In this document: positions 1-10,484 of the stretch, piece after piece
Numbering within the stretch: position 1 is the stretch's first letter
Layout: every line of letters starts with the position of its first letter
Assembly (NCBI GenBank): GCA_002633005.1
Contig: NMRA01001104.1
Coordinates: 14,279-53,506 of the forward strand
Source: Phoronis australis
Lineage: Eukaryota > Phoronida > Phoronidae
DNA: 39,228 bases
Direction of reading: 5' to 3'
Translations under genes and position numbers: made by a program
The notes under the pieces: generated by a model
Seen by the model: only the letters and a program-made list of their open reading frames with translations
Database searches by the model: none
What the model was told of the DNA's origin: nothing

Positions 1-17
1 GAGAGAGAGAGAGAGAG
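1..17. repeat. (GA)n microsatellite at window edge
   Basis: A pure GA dinucleotide run, cut by the window start. Confidence 0.95.
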
Positions 18-2794
18 CGCTTAATCTAAATACACAATGCTGTCCATGTGTCTATAGGAAGAGTATCCTGCTCTGGCCAATACAGAACCGGAAAGTAAAA
101 GCAGGTGCGCCTACTTTGAAATAGATCTTCAAAAGTTTTGTCAGGTATTAACCAAAAAACATCATTGGAAATCGCCACCGTTTCTACACGACCAAGTGTC
201 TGACATGTCCGACCTAATTTTTGATTTTTTAATATCAACTATTCAAAAATAGTGTTTGTCTGGAGAGGAAGACGGCGTTAAAAATAGAAATACAACGAAT
301 TTGGTGCGAGTCGTTCTTTGGTTAGAGAGAAGACGTTCCTAATGATTCTTTTCGAAAATTACTTAATTAAACAGTACACACCATGAATTTTTGCACATTT
401 TGAATTGCCGATGTTCTCAGGGAGATAAGTGTGTGACAATCCTAGGTTGAGAATGGGATAACTTCAATTGTTTGACAATCGGCTGTGCACAACTGTCCGG
501 TTTCAACAGTCTTTACCTACCAGTCCACTTACTTTTACGTGAAAAACACTTGTAAATGTGGCTTCTTTGTTTGCTCAAATTAATCCAAGACACAAGTGGA
601 CGAAACCAAGCCCATAGGGCTAAACAACTAAAACAGTAAAATAACGCAAAAATACTCAGTCAAAGACACCAAGGATTTCACTTAAGGAATATTGGTAATG
701 TCAGTGTGCTCTACTGTGTACTGTTAGGCAGTAAAATAAATCTACCATAACATTATGAAAACTAAGTAAGGTTAGTTTAGGTTAGCATTGCTGTAACGAG
801 TGACGCCTCGGACATCCGTTCGCCAGCAAAATCTTTCCTAACAGAGAACGTGTAACAGCCATCTGGGATTGCAGATTAGTCCATCACCCAAACTGATATT
901 CATTTCAAACTTTACGGCGATAATAGTCAACTCGAGGACGCTTAGCAAGCCTTTTCAACGGTACCGAGTTCACGTAGGCCCATATACGATCTTGAGATTA
1001 ACCGAATCTCCAAGTTCATATTCGACACTCGAATCTGTGATTGAGTCTTCGTACGGCCTCCATTTATTTCTTGGTGCACCACACCAAAACTAAAAATTAA
1101 GCTAAAAAATCTGTATTAAATTCAGTTCATTATGAAAAAATTCGATGTCATGGCGAAGACTATTATTTGGGCTTAGGTTTCGAATAAAAGTGTTTGTGTA
1201 AAGATCTGTTTCATGAAGTTTTTAACAAAAAAGAAGCGGAAATAGTGCCTTTAATGTTTGGTTTATAAACTGTAAAATGAGATAAAAAATTGTTCCATGT
1301 AAGTCATTATGTACTCTGGGATCATACTTATCTTGAGTTGGCACAAATGTAAAGTAGAAAATGGCAAACATTTTTCGAGTTCCATTTGGAGTAAAAATAT
1401 TAGAATCCGGGCCCCGGAGAGTTTACAAGATTGAATGTCACCAGCATGTTCTTGTCAACTAAGCAGCTGTATAAGTCTAGTTCAGTTCAGGCTATTTCGA
1501 ACTGGGCAGTCGAAACCAGTAGCCTGGCTAAAGTCCACAATCTTAAGTTTGTACCAAATGGCATTAGAGGAAACTCTACATGTACTCTTAGCAATGGTCC
1601 TTTGTAGTCTTTCTCAAAGGATATGATTATATTAACCATTATGTCTTCTAGTGACTGGTCTTCAAGGCCCACCTTTATTGATCAGTATTTTATAGCTGAA
1701 AATGTAAAAGTTATGGTGTTTTTAGTTTGCTTAATTTTCTTGCCATGAATGCGTTGATGCCGTCATTTGCGGGTCTAGTGCAGCCCGGCAATAAGTTGTT
1801 TCGTTGAGTTTTATTGACTTTTGAGTGAGCCTGTTCTCACGTTTAACTTTAGGATTTTTTAATTGTTTATTTAGTCAGTTTCGAATCCTGAGTTATTTGA
1901 ATCTTCTCTTGATCTAGATTTTATTTCTGGTTTGTGTGTATTTCTGAAACGTGCACCCATTTTCCTCTTGATAAGCTCATATCAGGTAATAGGCCTATAT
2001 ATGAAATAAAATTGACCAGTCTGTTATCAAAATTTAATTTTAATGGTTTACACTTCCCATATAGTTACCACCTCCGTCAATATCTCCACTTGAACTATCA
2101 GTGCGCTGGCTCGTTGTGCAAAATGGGAGAATCAATGAACTCATGCCGTCCTATCGGAAGTGGCCGTTCTTATTGACCTCGATTAGTAGTTACGCAGTTT
2201 TGAAGCGCTACCTTTCGTTGAATGAAAGAACTTCGGTTTTGAGAAGGAACAAAAATAAGCAATTTTCAGGTAAGCATGTACTTGTAAAATTACAATTTCA
2301 TAAGAAATTGACTAATCATCACTGGTAGGCTATATTGACCGCTACTTCAACTGGTCAATTGAGATGAACCAATGAAATGTTTTTTCTAAGTCAATAGTAA
2401 TACCTTTGATCCTTCTTCACCTAGGCCTACATCCCGATGGTAGAAGCAATAATTGATCGCTGTCCTATTTCCACAACTCGATTGATCTGAGGATTAACGA
2501 ACATTAAACCAATCGACTTGCAAGTTAATGAAATCGTATCACCCAAGGTAACAGTGATTTTATTACCTACACTGTAGTAGCCGCTGACTGTAACTCAGGT
2601 AAATTCTAACACCGAAAATCAAAACTTGCTCAACATTCTTTTTTCGAAACAAAATCATGAGGGATATACGTATTGAACGCTGTACAAACTTTGCAATACT
2701 ACCATTACGTGATATTACAATCTAAGCCAAGTTCAGCCCTCACATACATGTTCATGTATAGCTGGAGATCGGTTCTATCCACGTTTACTTCGAA
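18..2794. other. No gene supported
   Basis: Short frames only. The minus-strand frame 26-238 could be a 3' terminal exon but has only a weak acceptor and no recognisable motif. Nothing else stands out. Confidence 0.5.
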
Positions 2795-3160
2795 TCAAAA
2801 ATATAAACCAAAAATTTGCATCGCCGATTCATGATCACCCCACGTAAGAGGGATACATTTATTCGTGGGTGACATGCCTTCTAAAATATTCAACTTTGTT
2901 GTTGTCGTCCATTGATTTTTCAACTGAGCGATAACGGCATCAGAGGCAAGTTTGGAAGTTATCAGTGAAAGCTTGAACTCCGTGGTGATCAAAGTGTATG
3001 CTTCACGAACTGCACAGACGCTCCCACTGATAATATGTACATGTATGTTCGCTTGATGTTGTTCCACGTGCGTTAGTCTTTCCTCTGCAGAATACGTCAC
3101 CTCTCCAACACGTGTTCCATAACTGCATTTGTTTACATCACTTTGTACATTAGGCTTGTG
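2795..3160 (-). CDS. Uncharacterised open frame, possible exon
   Basis: 121 codons are open between a TAA and a TGA, with no ATG in the first two thirds. Residues include GEVTYSAEERLTHVEQHQAN and KLNILEGMSPTNKCIPLTWG. The composition looks more protein-like than that of neighbouring frames, and a cttctgcag-like acceptor lies inside it. I recognise no family and see no partner exon nearby, so it may be chance or an old gene fragment. Confidence 0.2.
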   Translation of the reverse strand, partial: HKPNVQSDVNKCSYGTRVGEVTYSAEERLTHVEQHQANIHVHIISGSVCAVREAYTLITTEFKLSLITSKLASDAVIAQLKNQWTTTTKLNILEGMSPTNKCIPLTWGDHESAMQIFGLYF

Positions 3161-4163
3161 TTATTTCAATGTGGCACCTCCTCTGAACGTAAGCTACGGG
3201 CTGAAACTGCACACGTTTAACTTTAGAAATGTGAGAATGGAGTGCAACTGAATTTCACTAAATAATCATTTCTGTTTCAGTTGCACTGCAAAGATTCCGG
3301 TGAACTGGATATGATGAGCAACGCTCCCTAGATTGCATCATGGAAAGCTATATCCGGGGACTCAGCGGACTTTTTGGTTTTTACTGTGATTTTGGTACGT
3401 AATCGAACTGTACAAAACCAAGTAAAATAGTTCCTGTCTGCGTGAAAACCTTTTTGAAAAGTACGCCTCAATGCCGAAATTGATCAGCGCCCAACAAAAT
3501 CTACACAAACTAATGTAACAACATTTCAAGAATTATCACGTTCTTAGTTTCAATTTGGTCGCATCCAACTTCCCCACCTCACAAGTCTAATCACCTCCTG
3601 TTGACCCCGAGCACTACCTTATCAATGGATCATTGGGGCAGGAAAATAGCGTGCACCACTTTATACGCAAAATGGGTGACTTTTTAAAATATAATACTAC
3701 CTGCATCCGTGTCACCGCATCAGTTATCAAAAACACAAACATTTGCTCATTATGCCTGTTTAACCTATCCAAATCGTAGACATACGACGGTAGAACATTG
3801 TAATCAGCGCGCCCTCAGAAATGTTCACGTCGATTTGTAGGAACAACTTAATGAGTGATAACACTGCAATTTAACCTTTACAATGGCGAGCATGTATTTC
3901 TTAAAAAACGACAAAATCACGAATTAAGATATTCCGATTTCATGGACCCAGGGTATCTACTCTGTAAATTAAGACTTGGACTCAGAATTTTTCTAAATCG
4001 TTTGCTTACTTGAGTGGCTTTCGTAACTCACATGTTTAACCATCTTATTTATTATGAGATATTTTTGATTGATGGTAACCTCTGGAAATGTGACTAAACA
4101 CTGAGCTTCTGCATATGGATGCGTGTGCGTGTGTATGTGTGTGTGCGTGTGTGTGTGCGTGTG

Positions 4164-4194
<31 letters not shown>

Positions 4195-5896
4195 TCATGT
4201 AATGTCAGGTTGTGAAAGAACGGTTCTACAGGTCTTTCTTTACGCCTCAAACTCTAACAGGGACAGTTCCTTACTTGCGAAATTGAAGTTTGACAACTTC
4301 AAGAACACCCCATATCAGTTGAGCTAACCAAGTATACCCGTAGAGTGGCACATACCTAAAGGGGCAAAAATAGCACCCAGTCCGCTCAGTCATCTAATAG
4401 TTGTCAAGGCAACTGAGGAAAGAAAAAGAAAGCCAGTCATCTGTAAAGTAAAATAAATACCAAGTGAAACAATAGTTACAGTTAGTAATGTCCCCTTGAT
4501 TTGTTCATGGAAAAAGTAAACGATCTCTTCAAATCAAATTTCCGCAAACACTGTTTTTGATAAAATTTAAAGAAATATTGTTAAAACAAATGGTATATTG
4601 TCACAAAAATGGCGTTTGAAAATGAATTTTGCTTTCAAGGGGAACAATAAAAAGTGAGTTTCAGTTGCTAAATATCGCATTTTCAAACGGAATAAAATCG
4701 ACAAAATCGACGGGCGTAGCGAGTGGTCTCAACTTCCATCGGCAGCTGGGTGTCCCCGTGTCTTCATGGGGCTCCTTGTGCTGATTACCAAGGGTAGCTG
4801 CCACTCGATTCTTGCCTGGGTTATGCTAAAAATGGTGCTGTTTGCGAAGGATATCGACAAAGCGACTGCAGTGAATACTGTGTGCGTTCTGCTTCGACGA
4901 TGCGCTGCGTTGCGGGAAGGTCCATATTGCCTAAAACAGCCCCAAATAGCGACTTAATTAAGTTATCTAAACCCACTATGTATTCGTGGAGTTCTGAAAA
5001 CGCGTATGTTGTTTTAGATTTATTACTAAGTCAGGTTTTGGTGTTAAATTAATACAAATCGGGAGTGAACTCTTAGTTAAATGCTCACTACGATTGGAAA
5101 TTCAGTGCAAGTAGGGATCTGTTCTTGCAACGACCCCAATTTAAGTACTGATAGATATCTTATCTGCGCATTTTTTATTATACCATTAGAATATTTTGTG
5201 AGTCAAAGAGGGCTTCATAATAAGATTGAAGGTTAAATGGTCGAAATAGGATTAGTTCTCTGAGTAAAGAACGACGCAAATACGCAAAAGATTTAGGTAC
5301 CTGAGTTGAGTCCCTTTTTGGGACATTTTTATGCAACTGCGAACAAGCGGCTTCACAACATAGAGGGAATTACTTCGTAGTAAGTTCCAAAGATTGTGAT
5401 TTTTTATGCTGTTCGTATTTTGCCATGTCGACACTGTTGCTGGAAATCTATTCGTCGAACTAAAACTACATGTCAAACTCTGACTTATATTTTGAGAATT
5501 CTTCACTCTCCCTCTGCGTCAGTCTGTGCTCAACAAAACTGCCATTCATGTTGTGCTGGAATATGTCACAACTGTAACTGCATACTTACCGTTTAAATTT
5601 CATTTTCACGCAGATGATAGCCCGAAAACATTGATGACATTTTCACAGTTTAATAAGTGTACTAACCACCAAGGCAAAATAAAAAGTCAAAGCAAATTTC
5701 ATTTGTCTCGTTATTACTGCACTTCTCACTCTATGAATGTTCACGGTTATAAGTTTGAATTTTTAGCATCTTCAAAACGAAACTCTGGCAATGGACATCT
5801 GGACAACTGAAATTGACTGCCTGGAATGGCGTTGGCATCAGATTCTGCAACAAAAACCTTGAATTACTATTTGTGTGTGCATCTTGTGCGGAAAAG
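3161..5896. other. No gene supported
   Basis: Apart from the TG microsatellite at 4121-4194 I see no gene-like signal here. Confidence 0.5.
4121..4194. repeat. (TG)n microsatellite with interspersed GCG
   Basis: An imperfect TG dinucleotide array in which CG interruptions recur every 10 bases or so (gtgtgtgtgcgtg). It creates spurious His-Thr and Cys-Val frames on the two strands. Confidence 0.97.
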
Positions 5897-6131
5897 CAGA
5901 GGCAGATCCACGTTTTCAGTAAGAGGGGCGGGTTTAGGATTCACGCAAATCCGAAGCGCGTAGCGTTACGCGTAGGGAAGTTCGGGAGTGATTTCTCCCC
6001 TCCCGTGTCAGATTTGTTTTGGTTTTTAGTACCAGATTTCGTTTTCCTGGTGATAGTTTTTTAAATTATTATTTTTGATGTTGTCCCGAGTGGGGGTTGA
6101 AACCCCTGAACCCCCGGTAGATCCGCTTCTG
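5897..6131. mobile_element. MITE-like non-autonomous DNA transposon
   Basis: The imperfect terminal inverted repeats are cagaggcagatccac (5897-5911) and gtagatccgcttctg (6117-6131). They match at 12 of 15 positions when one is reverse-complemented. They are flanked by a 5-bp direct duplication aaaag (5892-5896 and 6132-6136), as expected of a cut-and-paste insertion. There is no transposase frame in 235 bp. CAG-GCGGATC-type termini are common among animal DNA transposons. The superfamily is not assigned. Confidence 0.7.
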
Positions 6132-7537
6132 AAAAGTTTTGGACATCTCACAATGTGCAGATTGTCTAACTGGCCAAGTGTCTACCAAACTGGTGTGTAT
6201 GTAGAAATGCCATTTTTGTGCCTTTGTTTTAAGAAACTCACGGCTTTGCTAACAACTGGTTGATAACATTTGCTGACTACAAATTGGTCTTAATAGTCTT
6301 CCATAGTCCATTCAGAGGTGGTTTCGGGTTAGTGAAAGAATTGCAGATAGCTGTTGCATGAAACCAAATTTAAGTGTTTTCAGGTTGGCTTGCCACGACG
6401 TGATTACATAAGCATCGTGCTCTAAAGAGCTGCGAGTCTAACCAAACTAGCGTACACTTCTAGTTTGAGTAAAGAACAAGTTAAGGTCAAAGGTCATTTG
6501 TCAATGTGTGGGCTCAACCAAAATTGAATTTCTTTGACAAAATGTGGATTTACACTCACGTTGAATCATTTGGCAAGTCTACCAACATAGGTGGGACTTC
6601 CGTTCCACAAAAAGGTGTCTCAAGGTTTTGCATGTTGCGGGGAATGTTTCTACAGATATTTGTGTTTTTGTTTTGAACCAGAGGTCCCGCTTTTTATATA
6701 AATTCCGATTTTAAAATCAGTTTTTCCGTTTTTTTTCTCGAATTTTGACCGTAACAAATTTTGCAAAAGGTGTTCAAAATAACATTTGTCTCTCCTTTTT
6801 CGATTTGTTACTCTAGAAAAAGGAATACATGTACCCTTACTCTGGGAAATAACAGTATTGATAACAGTGTATTCCAATATCACTTCTTTACTGTAACACA
6901 CACAACGTACACGTATCGGGATCACTAATATTTGCTTTCTTATGGTTAGGTTAATGTCTTGTTGTTGCTGCCTATTCTTTTAAACCGTTTTAAATCTACT
7001 TTAATTGCTGACCTTCTTTGGACAAAAACTTGATAATTTGGGCAAACATATTCATGTTGCTCTAATTTAGTACAAGGATGTACACAAACATTTGAAATAA
7101 TTATTTTGAACCTATGTCACCGGGTTATATGAACCCACTCTTTTAAGATTTTTGTCAGTGACCCTACAGTTTACCTTTGGATGCTCTCGTAGATTGACAA
7201 TTTTATATGGCTTAAATAAAAGACCTGAACTCGGGATGGATCATCTTCCTGAAAATGTGTACATTGGCTACTGAAGCCAAACTGCTTTAGAAATATGAAC
7301 ATTTGTTCACATACATTTAATAATGTACATGTATTTACACAATGGTGGTTATTGTGTCAACGGGATGTCCCAAGTATATATCCTAATATTCAATTAACAA
7401 CAAGATATCCTTAAAAACAAATAACAAGTAGATATCCTTACAATACAAATAACATGTAGTTATCCTTACAATACAAATAACAATTAGATATCCTTATAGT
7501 ACAAATAACATGTAGTTATCCTTCCAATACAAATGAT
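6054..7537. repeat. Direct repeat, copy 1 (about 1.48 kb)
   Basis: It is near-identical to 7539-8827, from tagttttttaaatt to the minisatellite, and ends at a single N (7538). Compared with copy 2 it carries an extra segment of about 213 bp (around 6594-6806) and one 28-bp minisatellite unit fewer. Its left edge falls inside the MITE at 5897-6131. Confidence 0.92.
7395..7537. repeat. 28-bp minisatellite, copy 1
   Basis: About five units of tagatatccttacaatacaa plus ataacatg. The variants tagatatcc and tagttatcc alternate along the array. Confidence 0.85.
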
Positions 7538-7538
7538 N

Positions 7539-8827
7539 TAGTTTTTTAAATTATTATTTTTGATGTTGTCCCGAGTGGGGGTTGAAACCCCTGAACCCCC
7601 GGTAGATCCGCTTCTAAAAAGTTTTGGACATCTCACAATGTGCAGATTGTCTAACTAGCCAAGTGTCTACCAAACTGGTGTGTATGTAGAAATGCCATTT
7701 TTGTGCCTTTGTTTTAAGAAACTCACGGCTTTGCTAACAACTGGTTGATAACATTTGCTGACTACAAATTGGTCTTCCATTGTCCATTCAGAGGTGGTTT
7801 CGGGTTAGTGAAAGAATTGCAGATAGCTGTTACATGAAACCAAATTTAAGTGTTTTCAGGTTGGCTTGCTACGACGTGATTACATAAGCATCGTGCTCTA
7901 AAGAGCTGCGAGTCTAACCAAACTAGCGTACACTTCTAGTTTGAGTAAAGAACAAGTTTAGGTCAAAGGTCATTTGTCAATGTGTGGGCTCAACCAAAAT
8001 TGAATTTCTTTGACAAAATGTGGATTTACACTCACGTTGAATCATTTGGCAAGTCTACCAACATAGGTGTTATGCTAGAAAAAGGAATACATGTACCCTT
8101 ACTCTGGGAAATAACAGTATTGACAACAGTGTATTCCAATATCACTTCTTTACTGTAACACACACAACGTACACGTATCGGGATCACTAACTCTTGCTTT
8201 CTTATGGTTAGGTTAATGTCTTGTTGTTGCTGCCTATTCTTTTAAACCGTTTTAAATCTACTTTAATTGCTCACCTTCTTTGGACAAAAACTTGCTTAAT
8301 TTGGGCAAACATATTCATGTTGCTCTAATTTAGTACAAGGATGTACACAAACATTTGAAATAAATATTTTGTACCTATGTCACCGGGATATATGAACCCA
8401 CTCTTTTAAGATTTTTGTCAGTGACCCTACAGTTTACCTTTGGATGCTCTCGTAGAATGACAATTTTATATGGCTTAAATAAAAGACCTGAACTCGGGAT
8501 GGATCATCTTCCTGAAAATGTGTACATTGGCTATTGAAGCCAAAATGCTTTAGAAATATGAAAATTTGTTCACATATATTTAATAATGTACATGTATTTA
8601 CACAATGGTGGTTATTATGTCGACGGGAAGTCCCAAGTATATATCCTAATATTCAATTAACAACAAGATATCCTTAAAAACAAATAATAAGTAGATATCC
8701 TTACAATACAAATAACATGTAGTTATCCTTACAATACAAATAACAAGTAGATATCCTTACAATACAAATAACAATTAGATATCCTTATAGTACAAATAAC
8801 ATGTAGTTATCCTTCCAATACAAATGA
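7539..8827. repeat. Direct repeat, copy 2 (about 1.29 kb)
   Basis: It is bounded by single Ns at 7538 and 8828. It matches copy 1 with scattered substitutions, one deletion of about 213 bp and a longer minisatellite. The combination of small divergence, indels and N joints is what two alleles laid end to end would look like. Confidence 0.92.
8655..8827. repeat. 28-bp minisatellite, copy 2
   Basis: This is the same array as at 7395-7537 but about one unit longer, consistent with allelic length variation. Confidence 0.85.
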
Positions 8828-8828
8828 N

Positions 8829-10133
8829 TTCACATTTAATGAAAAAAATTAGAAGTTTCGAGTTTTTTCTCAATATTAAATTCTACAATAAAATGTGTGG
8901 AAAAAGGTGCATGTAAATATTTTTATTTACTCAATTACACTCATGCTGTTTCAAATTATACTTATAAAACACTACATTGACCAGGAATATGAACAAGATT
9001 GTATTGTATTGTAATCATGGTTCATTGTTGAAAATCAACAAGTAAAGGTAAACCAACAATGACTCTCCGTCCCTTAAATGTATGACTGCGAATTACGATT
9101 TTCTTCAACATTCTGTTTGAACGCCCACATGATGACAATAAACTCCATATAAATAAACCTGTTACATTTCCAACATGCGCCTCCATCACCTCAGGAAAAC
9201 GATAACACGTGGACATATCACGTGAACATACAATATAAGAGACACCTACGGGAACATCACCTGTTTGAGTAATTCCAAAATGTGTTTAATACGTGTTGCT
9301 GAATTGGGAAATCATTCAATACACGTATATTTAAAGGGGAGTGTTCCAGTATTTAAAGTCACAATTGTAAATATGGTTACGTGACGAACATTTGCAGACG
9401 TGTATATTTTCGCATCTGTACATGTTAATGATGCGCATTTCCGCTCGTTTTAGTTGAGAATCTCATAAGCAGATATTGACGCAAGTCAGTTTAGACAAAA
9501 CATGATCACTATGCTCATCCAATACAACTCAAACTGTGTTCAAGGTTATATTGCATCACCACCCAAAGTAGCCACCACTGTGAGATACAGTTGACCTATG
9601 CATTATGGGTACCCACTCAACTGTCGCCATATGTTAAGAGGTTTCCAAGGCAACCCCGCCCACATTGGAAGTTTAGCAGTTAGAAACGCAAAGTGAAGTT
9701 ACGATTTTTCAATATTTTCGTGATTTTTTCAAGTAGCAAAACTCACATGGTGTTCTGAAAGTATGAAAGTAAGGGGAGATGTACCTTTCAATTAAGCTAA
9801 ATCTTTTCTTTTCTCTGATTGTAATGACTGTACTATATTGGCAAAAATCCACTCACTCGACAAACTTACTTTGACGCAGTTACCAAATATAACGAAGATC
9901 ATGAAGATATAAGAAGCAATAAAAGAATGTGCTACAGCTCTGTAAATAATGTAATTGCGAGTAAAATGCAATAATAGAAAAATGAAAACCGTTCCCAGTC
10001 AGAGCCCCGTAACTGCAGATTAAATAGTGACACATTGGGGAGCTCAAAATTCAGTGAAAGCTTTGACCAATAGCAGATGTAGCTTCTGGGTCATGCTTAT
10101 TGGTGATTTTGTGACCCATAAAATGCCCGGGTT
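8829..10133. other. 3' flank of the protease gene
   Basis: It includes the presumed 3' UTR. The possible minus-strand poly(A) signals are ATTAAA at 9285-9290 and AATAAA at 8932-8937. A minus-strand frame at 9022-9216 has no recognisable motif. Confidence 0.4.
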
Positions 10134-10484
10134 TCAAAAAGGTCTTCCGTTGGGGAAAATTTCCATGCATAGTTGTTTATCACTGTCGCTTATGGAGTCG
10201 TTCATGGAGTCGTAGATGGCCTCGATGCAAATCCCTTGTTCAATCGAACGAGGGGCAATTTCAGCAATCGAAACCGTATGAAAGGGTGGAACAGCCGGAA
10301 AAATCAACGCGTGCACCACGGCCACACTGGCTTCCTGTCGCTCGTCAGGTACAAAGCCTGGACAACCGGAACTACCAGTACCAAAATTTGAACTGGTTTT
10401 GTAAAGGGCTCTGCAACTATCATCTAACTTCGGGTAGACGTCGAAGCCAAATCTATCTTGTGACCACTGCTTTAGCTCGTCATG
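10134..10484 (-). CDS. Protease domain exon 3 (catalytic Ser) and stop codon
   Basis: A 351-bp terminal exon, phase 0 in, with acceptor ttgtctatttcag and stop TGA at 10134-10136. It begins HDELKQWSQDRFGFDVYPKL. The nucleophile motif is NFGTGSSGCPGF, with the serine codon at 10368-10370. It fits G-x-S-G-x-P, with Cys where Ser or Gly is commoner. After it come the strand SVAVVHALIF and the helix IEQGICIEAIYDSM, which fit the end of a trypsin-like domain. The protein ends in a short acidic tail and PNGRPF. Confidence 0.92.
   Translation of the reverse strand, partial: HDELKQWSQDRFGFDVYPKLDDSCRALYKTSSNFGTGSSGCPGFVPDERQEASVAVVHALIFPAVPPFHTVSIAEIAPRSIEQGICIEAIYDSMNDSISDSDKQLCMEIFPNGRPF

Noticed and set aside
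26-238. Minus-strand frame ending PEQDTLPIDTWTALCI as a terminal exon
   Set aside because: The only acceptor candidate (ggtcgtgtag) has a poor pyrimidine tract, there is no recognisable motif, and the window edge prevents checking context.
3993-4327. His-Thr-rich and Cys-Val-rich open frames on the two strands
   Set aside because: They are translations of the TG microsatellite.
7400-8827. CRISPR-like regularly spaced repeats
   Set aside because: The units are contiguous 28-bp tandem repeats without unique spacers, in a genome with introns.
9022-9216. Minus-strand 64-codon frame downstream of the protease gene
   Set aside because: It follows the stop codon of the protease gene, has no recognisable domain and no supporting splice sites.
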